From NCBI RefSeq assembly GCF_022095615.2, contig NZ_CP155559.1, forward strand, positions 2,105,501-2,169,500: 64,000 nt of DNA, in the 5' to 3' direction. This DNA comes from Bacillus thuringiensis. GTDB taxonomy: Bacteria > Bacillota > Bacilli > Bacillales > Bacillaceae_G. This document shows, piece by piece, positions 53,620 through 62,210 of the stretch (position 1 is the first letter of the stretch; each line of letters opens with the position of its first letter). The notes under the pieces were generated by a model, which searched no databases, was not told the DNA's origin, and saw only the letters and a list, made by a program, of their open reading frames with translations. The position numbers and the translations under genes are program-made.

Positions 53620-56600
53620 GACCGATTCAGCTTATTATGACGGCATTTGGCCCATATAAACAGAAAGAAGTAATTGATTTTGACGATCTGGGAGAGCATC
53701 GTATCTTTGCCATTTCTGGGAATACAGGAGCAGGAAAGACAACGATTTTTGATGCGATTTGTTATGTGTTATATGGTGAGGCAAGCGGAGAAGAACGTAG
53801 TGATACGAGCATGCTTCGCAGTCAATTTGCTGATGATAATATGTATACAAGTGTAGAACTAACCTTTCAGCTAAAAGGGAAGCGTTATGAAATAAAACGA
53901 CAACTTGGGCATAAAAAACAAGGGAACAAGACGATTACGGGACATGCAGTAGAACTATATGAAGTGATTGATGAAGAGAAAATCCCAGCTGTTGATCGTT
54001 TCCATGTAACGGATGTAAATAAAAAAGTGGAAGATTTAATTGGTTTAAGTAAACATCAATTTAGCCAAATTGTTATGTTACCGCAAGGGGAATTCCGAAA
54101 ACTATTAACATCTGAGACAGAAAATAAAGAAGAAATTTTGCGTCGTATTTTTAAAACGGATCGTTATAAGTTAATGCGTGAGTTACTTGATCAAAAACGA
54201 AAACAATGGAAAGACGTTCTGCAAGAAAAGCAGAAAGAGCGAGAGCTATACTTCCGTAATGTTTTTAAATTGCCAATTCGCGATGGAGCATTATTAGAGA
54301 CATTAGTAGAACAAGAACATGTAAATACGCATCAAGTAGTAGAAGCATTAGAACAAGAAACAGCTGCGTATAAGGCAGAGGTTGAGCAACTACAAGTAGA
54401 ACAAGATGTTCAAACGAAGCAATTAAAGGATGCTGAAACACGTTTTCACGCAGCGAAATCTGTAAATGAGAAGTTTACAGATTTACAACAAAAGAATGAG
54501 AAATATAATACTTTACAAGAAAATCGTACAGTTATTGAAATGAAAGAAGCATCTTTTAAACGTGCGGAACAGGCGAAGCGCTTATTACCATTTGAACAAT
54601 GGCACGAAGAAGCGATGCAAAATGAGCAGAAAGCTGAGAGTTTGTTAAAACAAATTATCGCCAAAAAAGAAAATGTAATGAATAGTTTTGAACTTGCTCA
54701 GGTGAAATATGAAGCAGTAAAGAATAAAGAACCTGAGCGAGAAGATGCAAAAAAACTTGTTCAAAGATTAGAAGAGTTACAACCGATTATTGCATCATTA
54801 GCTGAGAAACAGTTGAATTTACAACATGCAGAAATTCAACTAGGAAAATTAAAGGAAAGTATGCAAAACTTAGACCGACAATTAGAGGAGCATACAAATC
54901 AAAAACAGCTAATGTCTAGTGAATTACAGCAATTAGAACGAGCACTTGAGCAATATGTAGATAAAGTAGAAGAACTAACGAATATGCGAGAAGATGCAAA
55001 AACTTTAAAACAAGCATATGATGTTTGGCAAGAAAAACAAAAATTTGAGCAAGAAAAAGTAGCAGCATATAATAAGATGCAATTGGCAGTGAACGCATAT
55101 GAAAATATGGAACGCCGCTGGTTAAGTGAACAAGCTGGTATATTAGCTCTTCATCTACATGATGGCGAATCTTGTCCAGTATGTGGTAGTACGAACCATC
55201 CGGAAAAAGCTACAGAGCAAAGTGATGCGATCGATGAAAAAGAGTTAAATGATTTAAGAGACAAGAAGAATATTGCCGAAAAATTACATGTTCAATTAGA
55301 GGAGAAATGGAATTTCTATCATCTTCAATATGAACAGGTAATAGAAGAGGTTAAGCAGCGAGGCTATCGCTCGGAAGAATTAGCTGAAACATACAATGCA
55401 CTTGTTCAAAAAGGAAAACAATTAGTAACGGAAGTAAATACGTTAAAAGCAAGCGAAGAAACGCGTAAGCAAACTGCTATGAATATAAAAAGCATAGAAG
55501 AAAAAGTAGATGTGCTTCAGAAACAAAAGCGTGAGGTAGAAACAGAGCAGCACCGTACAGAAATGGAGTGTTTACAGCTTCGAACGTCATATGAACATGA
55601 TAAGAAAAACATTCCTGACAGCTTACAAACAATACAAGCTTGGAAAGTCCAGTTTGATCAAGCGACGCAACAACTTAGGTTAATGGAAGATGAATGGAAG
55701 AAAGTGCAGGAAGCGTATCAACATTGGCAGAATGAAAATATACGTATTCAAGCAGAACAGGAAGGTGCTTCTAATCAATTTGAAAGTGCAAAATTGAAGA
55801 AAGAAGATACTTTTGCGCGCTTTATGAAAGAACTTGAACAAAGCGGATTTACAGATCAAATCACGTATAAAGAAGCAAAATTAAATGATGCTGAGATGGA
55901 GATGTTACAAAAAGAAATTCAAAGTTATTATTCATCTCTTGAAGTACTTGCAAAACAAATTGAAGAGTTACATGCTGAATTAAAAGATAAAGAGTATATG
56001 GATATTACAGCGTTAAGTGAACACATAACAGAATTACAAATTAATCTCGATATCATTAAAGAAAAACGTCAACGTGCGCAAAACGCTGTAACATATATTT
56101 CTGATTTACATGAAAATATTAGACGTATCGATGAGAAAATTCATGAGGAAGAAAAAGCGTTCCAAGAACTTGTTGATTTATATGAAGTAATGAAAGGTGA
56201 TAACGAAAGCCGTATATCATTTGAACGTTACATCTTAATTGAGTATTTAGAACAAATTGTTCAAATTGCAAACGAACGATTACGTAAATTATCAAACGGA
56301 CAATTTTATTTAAAACGAAGTGAGCGAGTTGAAAAGAGAAATCGTCAAAGTGGATTAGGATTAGATGTTTATGACGCATACACTGGCCAAACACGCGATG
56401 TGAAAACATTATCTGGCGGCGAGAAATTTAATGCATCACTTTGCTTAGCGCTCGGAATGGCAGATGTCATTCAAGCGTATGAAGGCGGTATTTCCATCGA
56501 AACGATGTTCATCGATGAAGGATTCGGTTCATTAGATGAAGAATCATTAACAAAAGCGGTAGACGCCTTAATTGACCTGCAAAAATCAGGCCGATTTATT

Positions 56601-56705
56601 GGTGTAATCTCACACGTTCAAGAGCTGAAAAACGCAATGCCAGCTGTATTAGAAGTAACGAAGCAGAAGGATGGGTGTAGTCAGACGCGGTTTGTGGTGA
56701 AGTAA
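53616..56705 (+). CDS. sbcC: Exonuclease SbcC (Rad50 homologue)
   Basis: An SMC-like ATPase of 1029 residues. Walker A GNTGAGKT is at residues 35-42 and long coiled coils run from about 190 to 880. They meet at the zinc hook CPVC (C520 and C523); the signature motif LSGGEKFNAS is near 932 and is followed by FIDEGFGSLDEE. Partner of SbcD, encoded just upstream with a 4-nt overlap, so synthesis is coupled. Confidence 0.96.
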   Translation: MRPIQLIMTAFGPYKQKEVIDFDDLGEHRIFAISGNTGAGKTTIFDAICYVLYGEASGEERSDTSMLRSQFADDNMYTSVELTFQLKGKRYEIKRQLGHKKQGNKTITGHAVELYEVIDEEKIPAVDRFHVTDVNKKVEDLIGLSKHQFSQIVMLPQGEFRKLLTSETENKEEILRRIFKTDRYKLMRELLDQKRKQWKDVLQEKQKERELYFRNVFKLPIRDGALLETLVEQEHVNTHQVVEALEQETAAYKAEVEQLQVEQDVQTKQLKDAETRFHAAKSVNEKFTDLQQKNEKYNTLQENRTVIEMKEASFKRAEQAKRLLPFEQWHEEAMQNEQKAESLLKQIIAKKENVMNSFELAQVKYEAVKNKEPEREDAKKLVQRLEELQPIIASLAEKQLNLQHAEIQLGKLKESMQNLDRQLEEHTNQKQLMSSELQQLERALEQYVDKVEELTNMREDAKTLKQAYDVWQEKQKFEQEKVAAYNKMQLAVNAYENMERRWLSEQAGILALHLHDGESCPVCGSTNHPEKATEQSDAIDEKELNDLRDKKNIAEKLHVQLEEKWNFYHLQYEQVIEEVKQRGYRSEELAETYNALVQKGKQLVTEVNTLKASEETRKQTAMNIKSIEEKVDVLQKQKREVETEQHRTEMECLQLRTSYEHDKKNIPDSLQTIQAWKVQFDQATQQLRLMEDEWKKVQEAYQHWQNENIRIQAEQEGASNQFESAKLKKEDTFARFMKELEQSGFTDQITYKEAKLNDAEMEMLQKEIQSYYSSLEVLAKQIEELHAELKDKEYMDITALSEHITELQINLDIIKEKRQRAQNAVTYISDLHENIRRIDEKIHEEEKAFQELVDLYEVMKGDNESRISFERYILIEYLEQIVQIANERLRKLSNGQFYLKRSERVEKRNRQSGLGLDVYDAYTGQTRDVKTLSGGEKFNASLCLALGMADVIQAYEGGISIETMFIDEGFGSLDEESLTKAVDALIDLQKSGRFIGVISHVQELKNAMPAVLEVTKQKDGCSQTRFVVK

Positions 56706-56770
56706 GTTCAATTGTAATTTATACTCAAAGTATTGTTTGCGATTTTCTAGTATAAAACTCATGATAAAAT

Positions 56771-56800
56771 AAATGCCGCCTCCTTATAGAGGCGGCATTT
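56771..56800. terminator. Terminator after sbcC
   Basis: AAATGCCGCCTC pairs with GAGGCGGCATTT around a 6-nt loop. Between convergent genes, usable on both strands. Confidence 0.92.
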
Positions 56801-56828
56801 ATTTGTTATTCAGAATTACATAATTTAC

Positions 56829-57002
56829 TTATGAGTTATCTGTAGACGGCGGCGTATTCTCCAATCGATTATAAGTTTTAAATGCTGAAATTGCCGAGAT
56901 AACCCCGCCTACTAAAAATAAAGCGGATCCTCCAACTAAGATGATACGACTGACATATGTTTCCCGTGCTTCTTCGACTTCTTCTTGTAACGCTGTAGGC
57001 AT
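56829..57002 (-). CDS. Small single-pass membrane protein
   Basis: A 57-residue protein MPTALQEEVEEARETYVSRI... with one hydrophobic helix (ILVGGSALFLVGGVISAISAF) and a polar tail. AAAAGGGGA lies upstream of the ATG. Too short to be found by length-limited gene calling. No family recognised. Confidence 0.65.
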   Translation of the reverse strand: MPTALQEEVEEARETYVSRIILVGGSALFLVGGVISAISAFKTYNRLENTPPSTDNS

Positions 57003-57336
57003 ATGAATTCCCCTTTATAAAAGTTGTTTTATAAATAGTATATACAAACGCCTAAAATGTGTTAAAATAACTGATGATTTTATGCAGTGAGTAATTAGAT
57101 GAGTAGGATGCGAGTGGCTAAATAAATCTTCATCACAAATTTATGCGAACTTCACATAGAGCACATATTAACATTGTATTATGTATATGTACCAAATAAA
57201 TAAAGTGAATTGTATTTCGTTCTGTTTTTAAAAATTTAAAATTCTATTATTTTTATATAAAGGTTTCACACCGGAGTTTTAAATATTTTGGAAATAGATC
57301 TAAATAAGAGGAATTCATATAAAAGGGGAATGTCTT
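57003..57336. other. Intergenic region upstream of the ArsR-type gene
   Basis: 334 nt, AT-rich, with promoters of both flanking divergent genes. No clear dyad operator for the regulator could be picked by eye. Confidence 0.35.
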
Positions 57337-57636
57337 ATGACAACATATACGAGTGAAATGAGAAAAAGTTTAGTTTCAGAAGAAGATGTAGATATTTTAA
57401 AAATTATGGCGCACCCAATCCGCTTACAAATTGTAAATGAATTAAGTACGAGAAAAACTTGTAATGTAACACAACTAACAGAATTGCTAAATATCCCACA
57501 ATCGACTGTTTCGCAACATTTATCAAAAATGAAAGGTAAAGTGTTACGAGCTGAGAGAAGAGGTTTAGAAATTTATTATCATATTAATAATCTAAAAGCG
57601 AGTAAGATTGTAAGTGTTTTAGGATATATAAACTAA
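57337..57636 (+). CDS. ArsR/SmtB family regulator resembling PagR
   Basis: A winged-helix repressor of 99 residues. The helix-turn-helix is NVTQLTELLNIPQSTVSQHL, preceded by ILKIMAHPIRLQIVNELS. There are no Cys/His metal-site motifs of classical ArsR (no ELCVCDL). Sequence and length resemble PagR, the pXO1-encoded regulator of B. anthracis toxin and S-layer genes; that comparison is from memory. A terminator follows. Targets unknown. Confidence 0.8.
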   Translation: MTTYTSEMRKSLVSEEDVDILKIMAHPIRLQIVNELSTRKTCNVTQLTELLNIPQSTVSQHLSKMKGKVLRAERRGLEIYYHINNLKASKIVSVLGYIN

Positions 57637-57652
57637 TGAAGTATTTTCATAT

Positions 57653-57686
57653 AAAATAGCCGCTGCTGGTGAGCAGGGGCTATTTT
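57653..57686. terminator. Terminator after the ArsR-type gene
   Basis: AAAATAGCC pairs with GGCTATTTT, with an inner CTGCT/AGCAG stem. Lies between convergent genes. Confidence 0.9.
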
Positions 57687-57694
57687 GTGTTGTA

Positions 57695-57880
57695 TTATGT
57701 ATTCGTTTTTAAAATTTTATAGTTTTTATGATTTACAATTGTTCGATCAAATTCAAAAGTACCACCGCTTACATTTGCAATTTCAACTAAGACCGATTCA
57801 GTATAAAGTTTTAGTACAGATCCCGTAATCTTTAAATTATTTCGTTGAAAAAGTATAGTATCCCCTACGTTTGCTTTCAT
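57695..57880 (-). CDS. YkvS family (DUF2187) protein
   Basis: A 61-residue beta-rich protein MKANVGDTILFQRNNLKITG... with VLVEIANVSGGTFEFDRTIV, as in the YkvS/DUF2187 family of KOW-like small proteins. GAGGAGG lies upstream of the ATG. Function unknown. Confidence 0.78.
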   Translation of the reverse strand: MKANVGDTILFQRNNLKITGSVLKLYTESVLVEIANVSGGTFEFDRTIVNHKNYKILKTNT

Positions 57881-58295
57881 AGTACCTCCTCATTAAAGAT
57901 AGAAATGTTTTTTTATTATATATATTAAACCACGTATAGGTATATTAGTGAATATTTAGTTTTATTTATCAAAAAAATTTGTGGTTTTATAAAAAATAAA
58001 ATACATCGTATTGTGAAAAAATTTTTCTATTTGCATCTAAATATTAAAATATCACAATCTAAAAATATTATAAAATGAGACATGATTTTTATAAAAGAAG
58101 ATGATAAAACAGTTGTAAGTTGCATTGAAACTAAACATTATAATAGCTACTTACGTATTTAATAATTCGTTTTTTGTATTTCGACCTTCGTTTTCTGTAA
58201 CTGATTCCATATTTTTGACGCTCTATCTTGTAAGTGCTTACATAAGCGGAAACATCTTATACAATGAAGGTGTTAAATCAAAAGAGGTGACCAAA
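57881..58295. other. AT-rich intergenic region
   Basis: About 415 nt with no convincing gene. A frame open from 58125 has no ribosome binding site until the leader ATG at 58296. Promoters of the YkvS-like and MFS genes must be here. Confidence 0.4.
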
Positions 58296-58361
58296 ATGAA
58301 CATGAAAAAACAAAACTTAGCGAAAAGCATTGAAATAGAAAGAGGAGGCGGAAAAGTATGA
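58296..58361 (+). CDS. 21-residue leader peptide coupled to the MFS gene
   Basis: AAAGAGGTGACCAAA precedes an ATG that opens MNMKKQNLAKSIEIERGGGK..., whose stop overlaps the next start by 4 nt (ATGA). The end of the leader carries the AGAGGAGGCGG ribosome binding site of the MFS gene in its coding sequence. This arrangement suits translational coupling. No family recognised. Confidence 0.5.
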   Translation: MNMKKQNLAKSIEIERGGGKV

Positions 58362-59560
58362 AAAAATCAACTGTTAATCCATGGCTTGTTGTCCTTGGCA
58401 CAGTCATCGTACAAATGGGACTTGGGACGATATATACATGGAGTTTATTCAATCAGCCTTTAGTCAGTAAATACGGTTGGAGTCTTAACGCTGTTGCAAT
58501 AACTTTCTCAATTACTAGTCTTTCCTTAGCGTTTTCAACTTTATTTGCGAGTAAATTGCAAGAAAAGTGGGGACTTCGTAAACTTATTATGATAGCTGGA
58601 CTAGCATTAGGACTAGGATTAATACTTAGTTCACAAGCTTCCTCATTACTATTGCTTTATGTACTAGCAGGAGTTGTTGTAGGTTATGCAGATGGTACAG
58701 CATATATCACTTCATTATCCAATTTAATAAAGTGGTTTCCAAAGCGTAAAGGTTTAATTGCTGGTATTTCTGTCTCTGCATATGGTTCGGGTAGCTTAAT
58801 CTTTAAATATATTAACGCACAGTTGATTGAATCAGTTGGTGTATCACAAGCGTTTATATACTGGGGTTTAATTGTTACAGCTATGATTGTAATTGGTGCT
58901 TGTTTAATTCATCAAGCTGCAGATCAAGGAGCGGTTCAAGAAACAAAAACTAAGGAATATACAACGAAAGAAATGTTAGGCACAAAGCAAGTTTACTTAT
59001 TATTTATTATGTTATTTACATCATGTATGAGTGGTTTATACTTAATTGGTATGGTAAAAGACATTGGTGTTCAACTTGTAGGGCTTAGCGCAGCGACAGC
59101 AGCTAATGCGGTGGCTATGGTTGCAATCTTCAATACATTAGGTCGTATTATTCTAGGGCCGTTATCAGATAAAATCGGCCGATTAAAAATCGTTACTGGT
59201 ACTTTTGTTGTTATGGCGACTTCAGTCTTGGTTTTAAGTTTCGTTGATTTAAATTATGGTATCTACTTCGTATGTGTAGCAAGTGTAGCGTTTTGCTTTG
59301 GTGGAAATATCACTATTTTCCCAGCTATTGTTGGTGATTTCTACGGTATGAAAAACCATAGTAAGAACTATGGAATTGTGTATCAAGGATTTGGATTTGG
59401 AGCGCTTGCAGGTTCCTTTATCGGTGCACTTCTAGGTGGATTCAAACCAACATTCATGGTGATTGGCGCATTATGTGTCGTATCATTTATTATCGCAATT
59501 GTAATTCAAGCACCTAAACAGAAAAAAGAACAAGAGGAAGAGTATCGCAGTGTAGCATAA
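58358..59560 (+). CDS. OFA-family MFS transporter
   Basis: A 12-helix major facilitator permease of 400 residues of the oxalate/formate antiporter type. It has NPWLVVLGTVIVQMGLGTIYTWSLF at the start, written here in parts as NPWLVVLG and TIYTWSLFNQ, plus the loop WFPKRKGLIAGIS and NTLGRIILGPLSDKIGR. Relatives carry oxalate, formate, lactate or pyruvate; the substrate here is unknown. Translation is probably coupled to the leader peptide. Followed by a very long terminator stem. Confidence 0.87.
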   Translation: MKKSTVNPWLVVLGTVIVQMGLGTIYTWSLFNQPLVSKYGWSLNAVAITFSITSLSLAFSTLFASKLQEKWGLRKLIMIAGLALGLGLILSSQASSLLLLYVLAGVVVGYADGTAYITSLSNLIKWFPKRKGLIAGISVSAYGSGSLIFKYINAQLIESVGVSQAFIYWGLIVTAMIVIGACLIHQAADQGAVQETKTKEYTTKEMLGTKQVYLLFIMLFTSCMSGLYLIGMVKDIGVQLVGLSAATAANAVAMVAIFNTLGRIILGPLSDKIGRLKIVTGTFVVMATSVLVLSFVDLNYGIYFVCVASVAFCFGGNITIFPAIVGDFYGMKNHSKNYGIVYQGFGFGALAGSFIGALLGGFKPTFMVIGALCVVSFIIAIVIQAPKQKKEQEEEYRSVA

Positions 59561-59580
59561 GTATATAAATCTTCTATCAC

Positions 59581-59637
59581 ACTATAATTCATAAAAAAGC
59601 ATCCTATTAAATAGGGTGCTTTTTTTATGAATTATAG
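59581..59637. terminator. Very long terminator stem after the MFS gene
   Basis: Arms 59581-59606 and 59611-59637 pair almost perfectly (one bulged base, one G-U) around a 4-nt loop, with T7 inside the 3' arm. Confidence 0.88.
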
Positions 59638-60014
59638 TAACGAGGTTATATAATCTTTGGGATTTCTGAGGAAAAAAGCGAGTGAAATACTAATTTGGAT
59701 TATATTGGAATATTAAAAGGTGATACATTATATTCGAAATACGTATTAAATCTTAAATTATAAACACAACATGCATCGATAATTGCAAGATATGCTTTCT
59801 CGATATTTTCAGAAAAATGTTGAGAAAATATACAATCGTTTTTTTTGTAAGGTTTTGAAAATGAAGGTATCTACAGTTTATTTTCTTCAATTTTAAAAAG
59901 AAGAGTATGAATTATATTTTTAATGTAAGTACGTATTAATGCTTTTAAATGTAATTGTATTGAGAAGTATTAAAATATTTTATCTGAAAAATAAAAATAG
60001 GTTGACAAGTTTAT
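59638..60014. other. AT-rich intergenic region
   Basis: About 375 nt between the MFS terminator and the Fur sites of dhb. Short frames only; nothing recognisable. Confidence 0.4.
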
Positions 60015-60065
60015 TGAGAAACATTATCATTGCGATGTAAGAATGTTAAATGAAAAACATTATCA
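60015..60065 (+). promoter_or_regulatory. Two degenerate Fur boxes
   Basis: TGAGAAACATTATCA (60015-60029) and TGAAAAACATTATCA (60051-60065) each match the Bacillus Fur consensus TGATAATNATTATCA at 13 of 15 positions. The spacing is 36 nt. They are upstream of the perfect box and probably raise Fur occupancy. Confidence 0.6.
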
Positions 60066-60132
60066 ATAAATATTAATTTGATGAAAAGTACACTTGACCA
60101 ATTAGTTTAGTAAGTGTATTATTTTTTACATC

Positions 60133-60152
60133 GATAATGATAATCATTATCA
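60133..60152 (+). promoter_or_regulatory. Perfect Fur box of the dhb operon
   Basis: GATAATGATAATCATTATC (60133-60151) is the classic 19-bp Fur box, and TGATAATCATTATCA (60138-60152) matches the 7-1-7 consensus in full. It lies 46-65 nt before the dhbA ATG, so iron-loaded Fur should repress the operon. Confidence 0.95.
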
Positions 60153-60197
60153 TTATTTACTTGATTAGATTAATTTTCATATGAAAGGATAGAGGAA

Positions 60198-60972
60198 ATG
60201 AACTTAGGGGAATTTGATGGAAAAACGGTTTTAGTAACAGGGGCCGCCCAAGGTATAGGCAGTGTTGTGGCAAACATGTTTGTAGAAAGAGGGGCTACAG
60301 TTATTGCGGTTGATCAAAATGAAGAGGGGTTAAACGTACTCTTAAATCAAAATGAAACACGTGTAAAAACGTTTCGTTTAGATGTAAGTGATAGTGCCGC
60401 TGTTGAAGATATGGTAAACGGTATTGAAAATGATATAGCACCGATAGATATATTAGTAAATGTTGCAGGGGTTTTACGTATGGGAGCGATTCACTCTTTA
60501 AGTGATGAAGATTGGAATAAAACATTCGCTGTAAATTCTACTGGAGTTTTCTATATGTCCCGAGCCGTAAGTAAGTATATGATGCAAAGAAAGTCAGGGG
60601 CAATTGTCAGTTGGTTCAAATGCAGCAAATACTCCGAGAATGGAGATGGCCGCGTATGCTGCATCAAAAGCTGCAACGACGATGTTTATGAAGTGTTTAG
60701 GATTGGAACTTGCAGCATACAACATTCGCTGTAACTTAGTTTCTCCAGGTTCTACTGAAACTGAAATGCAAAGGTTACTATGGGCTGATGAGAATGGAGC
60801 AAAAAATATAATTACTGGTTCTCAAAGTACATATAGACTCGGTATACCGTTACAAAAAATTGCACAGCCTTCAGAAATTGCTGAAGCAGTATTGTTTTTA
60901 GCTTCAGATAAAGCAAGCCACATTACAATGCACAACTTATGTGTCGATGGCGGAGCTACATTAGGCGTTTAA
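60198..60972 (+). pseudogene. dhbA: 2,3-dihydro-2,3-dihydroxybenzoate dehydrogenase, frameshifted
   Basis: The bacillibactin SDR that oxidises 2,3-dihydro-2,3-dihydroxybenzoate to 2,3-dihydroxybenzoate. The first frame runs from 60198 with TGAAQGIG and NVAG to residue 137 (GAIV at 60606-60608) and then goes out of frame, ending at 60734. The second frame (to 60972) resumes with [20 protein letters not shown] and carries the catalytic Tyr-Lys and the C-terminus VDGGATLGV. Inserting two bases after 60608 (GTC-A to GTC-ACA) restores a continuous 258-residue protein of normal length. The likely event is loss of one CA from CACA. No slippery heptamer is visible. Neither half alone should be active. 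Confidence 0.9.
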
Positions 60973-60998
60973 TAAAAAAATCAGGGGGTTACTATACT

Positions 60999-62198
60999 AT
61001 GAATGAATTTACGGCTGTAAAGGAACTGTCAGAAAAACTTTTAGAAGATTATAAGACTGAATCTTCATTCTTTTTTTCTTCGCCTAATCGAACAATATTG
61101 ACAGAAGGAGAGATTACTACAGTAAAACATCGTGAAATTGAAAGTTTTCCAGAACTTGTACAGGCAGTATTACGTAATGCAAAACAAGCTGGACATCCGA
61201 ATCCTATCGTTGTCGGTGCTTTGCCATTTGATCGTAGAAAAGAAGTTCAACTTATCGTACCAGAACAGAGCAGATTTGCTGAACGTTTACAGTTAGAGAT
61301 TACAAATGAGATAGAACGAAAGGAGCAACTGGCATTTGAAATGACACCAGTCCCAGAGCCTGAAGTGTATATGAATGGTGTGAAGCAAGGAATTGAAAAA
61401 ATACAGGACGGAGATTTAAAGAAAATCGTTCTATCCAGATCGTTAGATGTTAAATCTTCCGAAAAGATTAATAAGCAAAAACTTCTTCGAGAATTAGCAG
61501 AGCATAATAAGAATGGTTATACATTTGCTGTTAATTTACCGAAAGATGAAAACGAGAATAATAAGACTTTAATTGGAGCAAGCCCTGAATTACTCGTTTC
61601 ACGTAATGGTATGCAAGTTATGTCTAATCCGTTAGCTGGTTCAAGACCACGTAGTGATGATCCGGTAGAAGATAAAAGAAGAGCAGAGGAATTACTTTCT
61701 TCTCCAAAAGATTTACATGAACATGCAGTAGTAGTGGAAGCGGTTGCCGCTGCACTGCGTCCGTATTGTCATACATTACACGTTCCAGAAAAACCATCCG
61801 TTATTCATAGTGAAGCGATGTGGCATTTGTCTACTGAAGTGAAAGGTGAACTTAAGGATCCAAATACTACTTCTTTGGAATTAGCAATTGCTCTTCATCC
61901 TACGCCAGCAGTTTGCGGAACGCCGATGGAAGAAGCGAGAGAAGCTATTCAAAAAATTGAGCCATTTGACCGTGAATTCTTTACAGGAATGTTAGGATGG
62001 AGCGATTTAAATGGAGATGGTGAATGGATTGTTACAATTCGCTGTGCTGAAGTGCAAGAAAACACACTTCGATTATTTGCAGGAGCGGGAGTTGTTGCTG
62101 AGTCAAAACCAGAAGATGAGTTAGCAGAAACATCAGCTAAGTTCCAAACAATGCTGAAGGCTCTAGGGTTAAGTGATAATTCGCTGAATGAAAAATAG
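60999..62198 (+). CDS. dhbC: Isochorismate synthase
   Basis: A chorismate-utilising enzyme of 399 residues that makes isochorismate for 2,3-dihydroxybenzoate. Family motifs are KIVLSRSLDVKSS, GASPELLVSRNG, PLAGSRPR, SEAMWHLSTEVKG and HPTPAVCGTP. Start 60999 (MNEFTAVKEL) follows CAGGGGG; the open frame upstream belongs to the dhbA end. Second gene of the dhb operon, 26 nt after dhbA. Confidence 0.94.
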   Translation: MNEFTAVKELSEKLLEDYKTESSFFFSSPNRTILTEGEITTVKHREIESFPELVQAVLRNAKQAGHPNPIVVGALPFDRRKEVQLIVPEQSRFAERLQLEITNEIERKEQLAFEMTPVPEPEVYMNGVKQGIEKIQDGDLKKIVLSRSLDVKSSEKINKQKLLRELAEHNKNGYTFAVNLPKDENENNKTLIGASPELLVSRNGMQVMSNPLAGSRPRSDDPVEDKRRAEELLSSPKDLHEHAVVVEAVAAALRPYCHTLHVPEKPSVIHSEAMWHLSTEVKGELKDPNTTSLELAIALHPTPAVCGTPMEEAREAIQKIEPFDREFFTGMLGWSDLNGDGEWIVTIRCAEVQENTLRLFAGAGVVAESKPEDELAETSAKFQTMLKALGLSDNSLNEK

Positions 62199-62210
62199 GG
62201 GGAAGAAAGA

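Noticed and set aside
60604..60972. Second part of dhbA as a separate gene starting at TTG 60604
   Set aside because: It lacks the cofactor-binding half and a ribosome binding site; it is the continuation of dhbA after a frameshift.
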